A stretch of 64,000 nt of DNA from a virus: the IMG/VR virus record IMGVR_UViG_3300037189_018453, positions 1 to 64,000 of that record; one strand, given 5' to 3'. The notes beneath the pieces were generated by a model. The model was not told the origin of the DNA. It saw nothing but the letters and a program-made list of their open reading frames with translations, and ran no database searches. Position numbers and translations under genes: made by a program. Each line of letters opens with the position of its first letter. Positions within the stretch are counted from its first letter, which is position 1. Shown in pieces: positions 1-8,642 of the stretch.

Positions 1-162
1 AATGCCATTGAAGATCCAGCTTTGCGAGACAGTGTAGCTGTCGAGTGGGAATATGCCCCATATATTGAGCGTTCTCACCCCATGCTGATTCCATTAGCAC
101 AAAGTCTTGGTTTATCTGAAATAGATATAGATAGAGCGTTTATTGAAGCCTCAACCCTATAA
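1..162 (+). CDS. C-terminal end of a phage gene (partial, 5' end outside window)
   Basis: An open frame enters from the left edge and ends at TAA (160-162), giving the last 53 residues of a protein ending in IEASTL. The remnant is acidic and probably helical, with no recognisable motif. It is on the same strand and 47 nt upstream of a head-tail connector-like gene, so it probably belongs to the head or neck module. I do not recognise the family. Reading frame and stop are certain if the frame is coding; function is unknown. Confidence 0.6.
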   Translation, partial: NAIEDPALRDSVAVEWEYAPYIERSHPMLIPLAQSLGLSEIDIDRAFIEASTL

Positions 163-209
163 GGTGTATAATCTATTTGTGCATTACCATATAAAATAAG
201 GGCTAATAT

Positions 210-719
210 ATGAGTTGGCAAAATGAATTAACGATCATTGTTAGAACATTAATTAACGATATTAATGAACCATATGAGTATTCAGACCCTAGAATACAGC
301 AAGTCATAGCCGTTGCAGCAAAATATGTTCAATTTGACGTAGATTTAGACCGTTCATATCAGATAGATGTGGTAAATTCTAATATAAGTCCAGACCCAAC
401 GGCTGATAATGATGATACTTTTATTGGTTTGGTTAGCCTAAAAGCTGCTTGTATAATTGATCAAAGTAATCTTAGAACTAGAGCGGCCCTAGAAGGCATC
501 AGAGCCGCATTAGGACCGGCACAATTAAGTGTTACTGGCAGTTTAGCAGGGTGGAATTTAATTTTGGATAAAGGTCCTTGCGCAGCATACGAAGAATTAT
601 CATCTCATTGGGACGTTAAAGAAGCCACTGCTGTTAGAGCAATACTTAGCCCATTTGTTGGGAATAAGTTCGACCCCAGATCATTGTCCTCATATATGCG
701 TAATCGAGAAATATATTAA
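210..719 (+). CDS. Head-tail connector / neck-type virion protein (probable)
   Basis: 169 aa. The N-terminal half is helical and acidic, followed by an Ala-rich helical segment (about residues 70-105) and a conserved-looking C-terminal stretch ending near NKFDP. Size, helical character and position first in a string of small genes ahead of tail-tube and tape-measure genes fit head-tail connector or neck proteins. An AAGGGC ribosome site lies about 7 nt before the ATG. The function is inferred from position and general resemblance, not from a catalytic motif; another small virion protein is possible. Confidence 0.5.
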   Translation: MSWQNELTIIVRTLINDINEPYEYSDPRIQQVIAVAAKYVQFDVDLDRSYQIDVVNSNISPDPTADNDDTFIGLVSLKAACIIDQSNLRTRAALEGIRAALGPAQLSVTGSLAGWNLILDKGPCAAYEELSSHWDVKEATAVRAILSPFVGNKFDPRSLSSYMRNREIY

Positions 720-745
720 TCCCTTTTAACACAGAGTCTATCACT

Positions 746-1756
746 ATGCCAGCTGTTACATATAATTTTTTACTAGAACAAGGATCTGATTTTGAAATTT
801 CTTTTCAATATAATGATGCTAATAATAGTCCTATAAATTTAAGCGATAAGTGTGTTGTTTTACAGTGGATAGATAGTGGTAAAATAAATAAACAGATTTT
901 TTCTACAGCAGCTCTGGCTCAGTATGATACAAACGATTGGTCATTAACAGCAGATAATAGGGGCAGGATTAGATTCAGAATATCTGCTAATTTAACACAA
1001 AATTATAATTTCGATACAGCTATTTATGATTTAGATATTATTTCTCTAAATAATAGACTAAGAAATACTAGATTAGCTACTGGCACTATTACTTTAGTAA
1101 AAAGAAATTTAGAACTAGTTTCTAACTGTCCTTCTAGTTTAGATCCTAATATAAACCTTATTACTTCAACTCCGACACCATTAGATGGCGGGGTTACACC
1201 AACGCCAACATTATCTATAACACCAGACAACTCCGATCTATGCTTACCAGACGATTGTATAGATCTTGATATTTATTCGGTAGTACACACAGGAGTCTCT
1301 CTAGTATTATCAGATCTTTGTTTAACTAGCGGTAATATCAGAACAACAGATACTAGGTCAATTGAAAATATAGAATTAGCCATTAATAAACTCCAGCACC
1401 AAAGTCCATCAGATTTGATTTTTGTTTTAGCCCCACCTTCTGGAAATAAAATATTGCTATCTGCTAATAGTAAAATTAAAAACTATAATAATAATTTTAG
1501 CTTTATGTTTTCCAATAAAGCAAATACTACAGATTATTTATATAATACTACCAATGGTGGATTAATTAATATTTATGATAAAAAATCTAATATTAATTTT
1601 TCTAATGAAACACTATTATCTAGTTTTGACCATTTATTTGGAGCATCGGTTACTGGAACATGGAGTTTGATAGTTAAGGATACTGATCCAGTAGGATCTG
1701 GATTGCTAGATTCTTGGAAGCTAATAATCACACACTCACCAGCAGAAGACCTATGA
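746..1756 (+). CDS. Virion protein with baseplate-like N-domain and C-terminal proprotein-convertase P-like domain
   Basis: 336 aa in three parts. Residues 1-125 form a beta-rich domain of the kind seen at the N-terminus of phage baseplate or fibre proteins (starts with an EQGSDFEISF stretch). Residues about 138-162 are a Thr/Pro linker. Residues about 185-330 match the P/Homo-B domain pattern: SPSDLIFVLAPPSGNKILL (219-238), then TGTWSLIVKD (303-312) and SGLLDSWKLII (318-328). P domains are beta sandwiches normally found behind subtilisin-like proteases; no protease is present here, so the domain is probably structural or adhesive. The next gene starts inside its stop codon (ATGA). Confidence 0.6.
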   Translation: MPAVTYNFLLEQGSDFEISFQYNDANNSPINLSDKCVVLQWIDSGKINKQIFSTAALAQYDTNDWSLTADNRGRIRFRISANLTQNYNFDTAIYDLDIISLNNRLRNTRLATGTITLVKRNLELVSNCPSSLDPNINLITSTPTPLDGGVTPTPTLSITPDNSDLCLPDDCIDLDIYSVVHTGVSLVLSDLCLTSGNIRTTDTRSIENIELAINKLQHQSPSDLIFVLAPPSGNKILLSANSKIKNYNNNFSFMFSNKANTTDYLYNTTNGGLINIYDKKSNINFSNETLLSSFDHLFGASVTGTWSLIVKDTDPVGSGLLDSWKLIITHSPAEDL

Positions 1757-1947
1757 TTTTTACATCTATTATTAACAAATATTTATTAGATATTAAATTA
1801 CAAATGAAAGAATTGTTAGAAAATAACACCGTATCTAAAATTATTACAATTAAAAATACAGAATATATTAATAATTATTCCATCACATATACTGATAGTA
1901 TTGTCTCTCCAGAATTTAGTTCTGAAATAGTGACTATCAATGAATAA
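1753..1947 (+). CDS. Small hypothetical virion-module protein
   Basis: 64 aa, starting at the ATG (1753) that overlaps the preceding TGA, which I prefer to the in-frame ATG 39 nt upstream because ATGA coupling recurs in this operon. The N-terminal half is an amphipathic helix and the rest is Thr/Ile/Asn-rich and probably beta. It overlaps the next gene by 8 nt. No family is recognised. Tight coupling on both sides suggests it is translated with the neck genes. Confidence 0.6.
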   Translation: MIFTSIINKYLLDIKLQMKELLENNTVSKIITIKNTEYINNYSITYTDSIVSPEFSSEIVTINE

Positions 1948-2476
1948 TCAATTTAATAATATCATTACTTCTGAATTTAAACAAATTTTTAATAATGCTA
2001 TTGATGCATTGCTTAAGGATTCTGCTCTCACTAGAAGATGCAAACTAAGATATTCTAATCAGTTTAATACGTCTTTATGCAATAATTGCGTATTTGATTC
2101 TATATCAAGATTGTCTGCAAACATATATAATGGTACCGGCCCCAACCCATTTGCAGAAGGTTCTATATGTCCTGTATGTATGGGTATGGGATCATATAAT
2201 ATAGACTATATAGAAGACAATGTTTATTTAGCTTGTATTTTTGATAGTAAATATTGGATAAACAAAGGGGCTAACATTAATCTCAATATACCGAATGGAA
2301 TGGTACAAACTCTTTGTAGAATAGAACTATTGTCAAAGATTAGAGCCGCTACTGATATGGTTATAGATACATCTCTTATAGATAGTGGCAATTATATTTA
2401 TGAAAAAGCTGGAGATCCCGAACCAGTTGGTTTTGGAAATAATAGCTATATTATTACTATGTGGAAAAGAAAATGA
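1940..2476 (+). CDS. Conserved phage protein with putative zinc-binding Cys cluster
   Basis: 178 aa. Cysteines at residues 34, 47, 50, 77 and 80 form CNNC and CPVC pairs; the second pair runs into CMGMG, like half of a DnaJ-type CxxCxGxG zinc motif. A Gly/Pro-rich loop (YNGTGPNPF, 63-71) separates the pairs. I have an impression of similar small Cys-rich proteins among phage neck genes, but the exact role is not known to me. A head-completion or tail-completion part is inferred from position only. It starts within the previous gene (8-nt overlap). Confidence 0.55.
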   Translation: MNNQFNNIITSEFKQIFNNAIDALLKDSALTRRCKLRYSNQFNTSLCNNCVFDSISRLSANIYNGTGPNPFAEGSICPVCMGMGSYNIDYIEDNVYLACIFDSKYWINKGANINLNIPNGMVQTLCRIELLSKIRAATDMVIDTSLIDSGNYIYEKAGDPEPVGFGNNSYIITMWKRK

Positions 2477-3114
2477 AATTTAGTATTAATTTATTAGAGT
2501 CTGATGATCAAATTAAATCTATGATATTTAAAACTATTATAGACAAACTTAGTATTACTATTGATAAAAGTTTATCTCCTATTAATGAAGGTATCAAGAC
2601 TATAGTTCGAGAAGCTTTAAAGCAGGAACCAGAGTATGCTTCTTTGGTTAGTGGAAAATTAAGAGCAGAACTAGGTATTCCTGATTCGTCTGTAATAAAT
2701 CTTGTTGTAGATGCTTTAGTCGATACTTTACAAGTAAATAAACAACCCTTGACATCCAGTAGCACAGGCATTAAAGGAGGATTTATTATGAATATGATGA
2801 AATCTGATGATCTTGGAGGAGTACTATATTCTAGTATAAGTTCAGTATCAGATTCTAAAGGATATTCTTTGCCTTGGCTAGAATGGTTATTATTACAAAG
2901 CAATACTCCGATAGTCAAAAATTATTCAGTTAAATATGGCCCGTCTCCGTATTCTAGGTCCGGAATGGCTATTATGGTGCCATCTAAAGATAGTTGGCGA
3001 GTACCACCAGAATTTGCTGGATCACAAAACGATAACTGGACTACTAGAGCAATATCTACTATTGATAAGTCCGTATATAATTTAATACAAAATACTATTG
3101 AGAAATATTTATGA
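2473..3114 (+). CDS. Neck / tail-completion-like virion protein
   Basis: 213 aa from the ATG at 2473, which overlaps the previous TGA; a GTG 12 nt upstream is the alternative start. The N-terminal 95 residues are helical and charged, and the C-terminal part is mixed, with a Gly/Ser-rich loop (RSGMAIMVPS) and a terminal helix. The gene is coupled by ATGA to the following gene. Position between connector-like and tail-tube genes suggests a tail-completion or neck protein. No catalytic motif is visible and the family is not identified. Confidence 0.5.
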   Translation: MKFSINLLESDDQIKSMIFKTIIDKLSITIDKSLSPINEGIKTIVREALKQEPEYASLVSGKLRAELGIPDSSVINLVVDALVDTLQVNKQPLTSSSTGIKGGFIMNMMKSDDLGGVLYSSISSVSDSKGYSLPWLEWLLLQSNTPIVKNYSVKYGPSPYSRSGMAIMVPSKDSWRVPPEFAGSQNDNWTTRAISTIDKSVYNLIQNTIEKYL

Positions 3115-4049
3115 GTACGCAATTTCAACACATATCTAGTATAGGCTCTAAAGACAGAGTATCTAGTCTCGAAGACAACATAAAAAGTTTTCTAGATTGG
3201 TCTTTTTTAAATATTGGAGGCTATGTTAATGTGTCTATACCTACTAGTGGTATTAATACAAGTAGTAATTTTTCTATATTAAAACCGGTAAACAACCCCT
3301 CTGTACCATCTGGTAGAACATGGGAAGCTGTTAGAAAAGATTGGGTATATGAATCTGGCATAAACTATAATACTAATTCTCCTGTTGTTTTTTCTGGAGT
3401 CTACTTAAATAGTACATTTTTACCAGCACCTACAGGAAGTGGTAATCATGGTTATAGTGTTAATTATCCATTAGGTAGAATCAATTTTAGTTTTAACGTA
3501 GCTTCTACGTCCACTGTGGTGGCGTCTTATTCGCATAAGTATATTCAGATATACAAATCCAGTGATGCTGCTTGGTGGAAAGAAGTACAAAAAGAAACAT
3601 ATAATCCAGATAATTTTAAACAAACCAACGACTATAGTATAGCATCCAACCATAGGGTACAGCTTCCGGCTATTATATTAGAATTAATTCCTAGAACAGT
3701 ATTATCTCCTTATCAGTTAGGCACAACTGAAAATATAGTGATTCAAGATCTGTTACTACATATTTTTACTCAAAATGCCAGCCAAAGAAATTCAATTATA
3801 GATACATTATTATTACAAAAAGATAATACGTTTTGGCTATATGATACTAATCAAGTGGTTAAAGAGAATAAAACCGAATTAAAACTTTCTGGAGAGATAA
3901 ATCCTAGTGGTATTAATTATCCAGCAGCCGTTAATTTATATAAAAACCATTGGGTAACTATTAAAAATAGTACTATAGTAGAACTTAACACTTTGAGTTC
4001 TTCTCTTTATAATGGTGTTGTAAGATGGTCTATGGAAATTTTACCCTAG
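3111..4049 (+). CDS. Tail-completion or neck-module virion protein
   Basis: 312 aa. The start ATG overlaps the preceding stop. The middle is rich in Ser, Gly and aromatic residues with beta character (for example YPLGRINFSF), followed by a helical segment around residues 200-240 and a beta end. This pattern is typical of structural phage proteins but I do not recognise a named family. It is the last gene of the tightly overlapped string 746-4049. It stops with TAG, which argues against amber recoding in this phage. Confidence 0.5.
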   Translation: MSTQFQHISSIGSKDRVSSLEDNIKSFLDWSFLNIGGYVNVSIPTSGINTSSNFSILKPVNNPSVPSGRTWEAVRKDWVYESGINYNTNSPVVFSGVYLNSTFLPAPTGSGNHGYSVNYPLGRINFSFNVASTSTVVASYSHKYIQIYKSSDAAWWKEVQKETYNPDNFKQTNDYSIASNHRVQLPAIILELIPRTVLSPYQLGTTENIVIQDLLLHIFTQNASQRNSIIDTLLLQKDNTFWLYDTNQVVKENKTELKLSGEINPSGINYPAAVNLYKNHWVTIKNSTIVELNTLSSSLYNGVVRWSMEILP

Positions 4050-4059
4050 GAAAATTGTT

Positions 4060-4806
4060 ATGGTTAATACTAATTGTTCACAATGTATGTTCGCTAATAA
4101 GGTTGTTGAGGATATAAAAATCTCTGGATGTCAAAGAGATATTATTAAAAAAATTATAGATCATAAAGATGTAACTTTAGACTCTAATAATTATAATATT
4201 ATACATAATTATGCGTGTAGATTTGGTTTTTCCAAAGAAGTTTATGAAAAACATCAGACAGAATTTGATAAAATTAATCTATTGTCTAAAATAGACAATA
4301 ATGCTAAGCTGCCTATTTATTTAATTATCGATTTTCTACCAGATGGTCCGGGTATTGACCTAATTATTGACCATTTGTCACAGTCTAATTTTCATCCTAA
4401 ATTTATATCTATGCTATTTAGAGATAAATCTAATCAATTTATAGATACAATTCACGATAATATCTCATCAAAAATACCCAACACTACCTGGAAAATCCAT
4501 AATTTTTTAGAGCATATGAGTCTAAATGATGGTATAGATCATGTTCTATCCACCAATTTATCTAAATCACAATGTTCATATCTTTTGGTGTATAAATCTT
4601 CGGATTACGAGCATTTAAATACAGACTTATTAAAAATTAACGAATCGATAGTACTACATCAAATGCCTCACATTGCTATGATCCAAAATCTTGATAGTTT
4701 ATATGGCTTAACTATTAGTGTTCAAAATTATACAGTAGCTAAATCTATAAACAATAATCTTTTGGATGCTATCCGCACCGAATCTGATACATTATTACAT
4801 TATTAA
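4060..4806 (+). CDS. Cys4 N-domain plus glycosyltransferase-like protein
   Basis: 248 aa. The N-terminus has four cysteines (6, 9, 24, 53) in a CxxC...C...C layout that could bind a metal. From about residue 85 the pattern KLPIYLIIDF, then repeated hydrophobic strands and helices, resembles a GT-A (family 2-like) glycosyltransferase, but a clear DxD metal motif is not visible. It sits between neck and tail-tube genes with a TAGGAAA ribosome site. A sugar-modifying role on the virion would be one explanation; this is inference, and a non-enzymatic protein is possible. Confidence 0.4.
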   Translation: MVNTNCSQCMFANKVVEDIKISGCQRDIIKKIIDHKDVTLDSNNYNIIHNYACRFGFSKEVYEKHQTEFDKINLLSKIDNNAKLPIYLIIDFLPDGPGIDLIIDHLSQSNFHPKFISMLFRDKSNQFIDTIHDNISSKIPNTTWKIHNFLEHMSLNDGIDHVLSTNLSKSQCSYLLVYKSSDYEHLNTDLLKINESIVLHQMPHIAMIQNLDSLYGLTISVQNYTVAKSINNNLLDAIRTESDTLLHY

Positions 4807-4857
4807 AAAATTTTTGGTGTAGTATACTCTATACAATCCATAATATGGGAGCTAAAT

Positions 4858-6051
4858 ATGCCTAACAGTAGAATTTATTACGCCTCACAAACAGCACAAG
4901 TAAGACCACAAACAGCAACACCAGCCTCATCTTCTGATATCTATAATGGATGGTATCAGCCTTTAGGTCTACAAAGTGTATCAATGACCACAAATTTTGC
5001 TTTGGAGCCAGCGTTTCAATTAGGCACCATTGAATTATATGACAATGTTGAGTCTATTCCCGAAGTAGAAGTTACTCTTAATAGAGTAATAGATACTACT
5101 GCCCCATTATATTTGATGTGTATGGGAGGTAAAGATGGTGTTGACGGAGCAGAAAATGCACAGCTAGTATCTTTAGCCAACAACAGAGTAAATTTTAGAC
5201 TTGGTATTTATGAAAGTGCTAATCAATTTATTTCTAGTACTGCGTCTCAATATGTTGTTTGTAGTGGTATGTATCTTTCTAGTTTTAATTATACTATTCC
5301 AGTGGAAGGTAATGCTACAGAAGAAGTTACTCTTGTTGGTAATCATAAAATATGGAACACAGGCGCTTTCTTAGGAGACTCATCTTTTAATGTTGGAAAT
5401 ATTTTTAATCCCAGCATCAAGGTAGGAGCTATTACTCCTACTACAGCTAGTGGTATTCTAAGAAAACAATATGTGGATATTGTTGGCTCGATTTTGCCAA
5501 TTGGTCCAAGTGGGATTAGACAACCAGGTGGAGACAAGATGCCTCACTTTCAAAATATCACTGTTAGTGCATCTTTAGGCAGAGAGAGTATCAATCAATT
5601 AGGGCGTTTTGCCCCATATTGTCGTTATACTAGCTTTCCTATTGAAGTAACATCAGAATTTGAAGTAATGTCAACAGACGGCGATGGTGTGGATGCTAAT
5701 GATTTTCTTAACCAATCATTTTGTAACGGGCCTAAGAGTAATTTAAAGCAACATCCTATCAGGATTGTAATTTGCGACGGAGATTCTACTACAGCATCTA
5801 ACAGCATGGCATTAGATCTTGGTTATAAAAATACTTTAACATCTATCAATCAGACAGGCGGAGATACTGGTGGTGGAAATGTTATGGTAACATATAGCTT
5901 TAGAAATTTCAATAATTTTACTATTCAAGCTAGCGGAACATACAAAGATGGTCTTAAGATTGCTAGTAACTCTTTAAGTATGCAAAGCCAGCCTGAGTCG
6001 GCCCCAGTTGCACCTGCAGTATCCTATAACTATTTCGACACAGATCAATAA
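4858..6051 (+). CDS. Major tail-tube-like protein, paralogue 1
   Basis: 397 aa. First of three tandem homologues. Shared landmarks are an N-terminal RIYYASQ, a TTNF...QLGTIELYD block with EVEVTLNRVID (about residues 40-80), CSGMYLSS followed by GNATEEVTLVG, the ASLGRESIN block, and a C-terminal GGDTGGGNVMVTYSFRNF. Alternating beta segments and the place between neck and tape-measure genes fit a tail-tube subunit. It is preceded by a GGGAG ribosome site. The assignment rests on gene order and shape, as no sheath gene is next to it. Confidence 0.6.
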   Translation: MPNSRIYYASQTAQVRPQTATPASSSDIYNGWYQPLGLQSVSMTTNFALEPAFQLGTIELYDNVESIPEVEVTLNRVIDTTAPLYLMCMGGKDGVDGAENAQLVSLANNRVNFRLGIYESANQFISSTASQYVVCSGMYLSSFNYTIPVEGNATEEVTLVGNHKIWNTGAFLGDSSFNVGNIFNPSIKVGAITPTTASGILRKQYVDIVGSILPIGPSGIRQPGGDKMPHFQNITVSASLGRESINQLGRFAPYCRYTSFPIEVTSEFEVMSTDGDGVDANDFLNQSFCNGPKSNLKQHPIRIVICDGDSTTASNSMALDLGYKNTLTSINQTGGDTGGGNVMVTYSFRNFNNFTIQASGTYKDGLKIASNSLSMQSQPESAPVAPAVSYNYFDTDQ

Positions 6052-6066
6052 TTCTGGAGATTAATA

Positions 6067-7296
6067 ATGTCAGACAACAAAAGAATTTTCTATGCATCTC
6101 AAGGCATTCATCTACAACCAGTAACAACTGGAAACGCGCACGACTATAGGCAGCCAAGCAACTATATTACATATGGTTCTTGGGTACAGCCGAGAGGTTT
6201 ACAAAGTGCTGGTATTACCACTAATTTTAACACAGAACCAGTTTCTCAACTAGGTACGCTAAAGATCTATTCTCAAACAGAAACGGCTCCAGAAGTTGAA
6301 GTTACATTATCTAAACTTATAGACGGTACTGCTCCTCTTTACTCTATTTGTACAGCTACTCCCGATGGTTCTGATCTAAAAACCGTTAATAAAGATCTAA
6401 TAGAAGCTGCTAATAGTATGGTTAATGTAAGATTCGCTGTATTCTCCGACACCCTACCATATGCAACAGGCGTTGCTGTATATCATACAATGTGTAGTGG
6501 GATGTATCTCTCTAGTATAGGATATAGCTTTACTGTAGACGGAAATGCAACAGAAGAAGTAACTCTTGTAGGAACAAATAAAACATGGCTTAGGGGAGGC
6601 AACGTTCCCGGTCAGGCATCAGACCTATTAACAGATGATAATGCTACTCCTTATGGTAGTGGCACCAATTTCTTAGCTCGTAGACAGTATGTGGCTATCA
6701 CAGGAGGCACAGTCTCTGCGCCGGCTAGAGATTCTGAAGGCAAATTAAGTGCTCCAGGAAGTATCGCCTTTTGCGTATTACCAACTGGTACCAAAGGTGG
6801 ACTTCCTATGGTGGGAGCCACGGCTGCCGAGAGAAAACCGATTATTCAGACCATTAGTATTAATGCTAGTTTAAATAGAGAAAATATTAATGAATTAGGA
6901 TTTTTTGGACCATACTATAAGTATACAGCACTACCAGTCGAAGTTACGTCCGAATTTGAGATTATTTCAGTTAGTGGAGATTTAGTCAATGCCGATAGCT
7001 TCGATGAAGCCACTGGATGCACAACATCTTTTTCTAATCTAGATTATAAAGAAATTGTTATTAAAGTTTGCGGAAATACTGATTCTGATTCATTAGTGAT
7101 TGATCTTGGAAAGAAAAATAAGTTGACTTCTGTAAACTATACCGGAGGTGATACTGGTGGTGGTAATGTTACTACTACATTTAGCTTTCAAACGTTTAAT
7201 AAGCTAAACATTATACCTATTGGTTCATATGCAAACTTTACAGAATTCTCAGATACTAGTTCCACCGGCACATCTTCACAAGCTACATTTACCTAA
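6067..7296 (+). CDS. Major tail-tube-like protein, paralogue 2
   Basis: 409 aa. It shares all landmarks with its neighbours: RIFYASQ at the start, VEVTLSKLIDGTAPLY, CSGMYLSS, DGNATEEVTLVG, NASLNRENINELG and GGDTGGGNVTTTFSF near the C-terminus. It is slightly longer because of an insertion around residues 195-255. A GGAG site precedes the ATG and only 15 nt separate it from paralogue 1. It could be an alternative tube subunit, a terminal ring or a decorated tube protein; the sequence alone does not decide. Confidence 0.58.
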   Translation: MSDNKRIFYASQGIHLQPVTTGNAHDYRQPSNYITYGSWVQPRGLQSAGITTNFNTEPVSQLGTLKIYSQTETAPEVEVTLSKLIDGTAPLYSICTATPDGSDLKTVNKDLIEAANSMVNVRFAVFSDTLPYATGVAVYHTMCSGMYLSSIGYSFTVDGNATEEVTLVGTNKTWLRGGNVPGQASDLLTDDNATPYGSGTNFLARRQYVAITGGTVSAPARDSEGKLSAPGSIAFCVLPTGTKGGLPMVGATAAERKPIIQTISINASLNRENINELGFFGPYYKYTALPVEVTSEFEIISVSGDLVNADSFDEATGCTTSFSNLDYKEIVIKVCGNTDSDSLVIDLGKKNKLTSVNYTGGDTGGGNVTTTFSFQTFNKLNIIPIGSYANFTEFSDTSSTGTSSQATFT

Positions 7297-7316
7297 TTAA
7301 TTAACGGAGAAGTTAC

Positions 7317-8417
7317 ATGGCGAATAATAACAGAATTTTTTACGGATCACAGGTAGTCCAAGTTAAGCCAGGAACTCCTGCTAGTAATGGTTCTATTGGA
7401 TACTTTGCTAACTGGTATCAGCCCCCAGGAGTACAAAGTGTTGGTATGACCACCAATTTTGACACCGAACAAGCTTTTCAATTAGGCGCTATTGACCTAT
7501 ATAATATTTCAGAGAATTTACCTAATGTAGAAGTTACTATTAGTAAATTAGTAGACGGTAGAGCACCACTATATCTAATGTGTATGGGAGGAGTTTCTGG
7601 TGTTGCTGGTGCTAATCTTAGTAATTTTAGTTCTACGTCTGAACAGCAAACTAAAGGATTTGGTGGATTAGCTAATAATGTTGTAGATTTTAGATTAGGC
7701 ATTTATGATGACACAAAGAGCACCACAGACGGCACCACAGATGCTTATGTATTATGTGAAAGAATGTATGTTTCTAATTTAAATTTTACATTTCCAATAG
7801 ACGGTACGGCCACCGAAGAATTAACTCTGGTTGGTAATAGTAAAAAATGGAGTACAAATGATAGTACTATGGCTGCTATGACAGCATTTAGCCAAACAGA
7901 AGCATCAAAAACAGCCCAAAAATTAGCTCGTAGACAATTTGTGAACATAGACGGCTCCATTTTACCGACTGGAGTGGGAGGTATATATCCTAAAGCTAGT
8001 GGTGGTTTATATTTCCAAAATATTACGGTTAGTGCCAGTCTGGGCCGAGAAAGTATCAATGAACTAGGATCGTTTGCTCCTAGAACTCGTTATGTGACAT
8101 TCCCAGTAGAAGTAACATCAGAATTTGAAATTATGGGTACGGTAGGAGACTTAGTAACCGCAAAAGATTTTCTAGCAGAAAGTGGTTGTAATGTTAATTA
8201 TAGTAATCTAAGAGAACTACCAATTAATATTAACATATGTGGTAGTGGCGATGGTGTTCTTAACCTATATTTAGGCTCTGGTAATCAATTAACTTCTGTT
8301 AATTATACAGGAGGAGATACTGGGGGCGGCAATGCTACCATAACCTATAGCTTTAGAAACTATAATGACTTTTACATCAATGCTACGGGCTCATATGTCA
8401 ATACGTCAGTAGTGTGA
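7317..8417 (+). CDS. Major tail-tube-like protein, paralogue 3
   Basis: 366 aa, the shortest of the three paralogues. Landmarks: RIFYGSQ, TTNFDTEQAFQLGAIDLY, VEVTISKLVDGRAPLYLMC, DGTATEELTLVG, ASLGRESINELG and GGDTGGGNATITYSF. It looks closer to paralogue 1 than to paralogue 2 (shared LYLMCMGG and ASLGRESIN). A GGAGAAG ribosome site sits about 5 nt before the start. It ends the tube-like gene set, after which chaperone-like genes begin. Confidence 0.58.
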   Translation: MANNNRIFYGSQVVQVKPGTPASNGSIGYFANWYQPPGVQSVGMTTNFDTEQAFQLGAIDLYNISENLPNVEVTISKLVDGRAPLYLMCMGGVSGVAGANLSNFSSTSEQQTKGFGGLANNVVDFRLGIYDDTKSTTDGTTDAYVLCERMYVSNLNFTFPIDGTATEELTLVGNSKKWSTNDSTMAAMTAFSQTEASKTAQKLARRQFVNIDGSILPTGVGGIYPKASGGLYFQNITVSASLGRESINELGSFAPRTRYVTFPVEVTSEFEIMGTVGDLVTAKDFLAESGCNVNYSNLRELPININICGSGDGVLNLYLGSGNQLTSVNYTGGDTGGGNATITYSFRNYNDFYINATGSYVNTSVV

Positions 8418-8465
8418 TTAGATTAATTAGAAGACATAAGACTTTAACTTAGGATTAGGACTAAT

Positions 8466-8642
8466 ATGGATGAATTATTTAGCGTTGTAGGAAGACTGTA
8501 TGTCGACATGTATAATACTCAAAAATACATAGAATCTCTACAAAAACAAATTAAAGACAAGGACAATGAAATATCTTTACTCAAAACAAAGATAGTATCA
8601 GCCTCTAAGGATAGTCAAATAGTTAATGAGCAACGAAATTGA
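8466..8642 (+). CDS. Small coiled-coil protein
   Basis: 58 aa. The sequence is almost wholly helical with a heptad-like hydrophobic pattern, especially SLQKQIKDKDNEISLLKTKI in the second half, so a coiled coil is likely. It starts 48 nt after the third tube-like gene, with AGGA motifs upstream, and overlaps the next gene by 17 nt. The small size and overlap suggest translational coupling. It may be an assembly accessory or scaffold for the tape-measure step; no family is recognised. Confidence 0.55.
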   Translation: MDELFSVVGRLYVDMYNTQKYIESLQKQIKDKDNEISLLKTKIVSASKDSQIVNEQRN

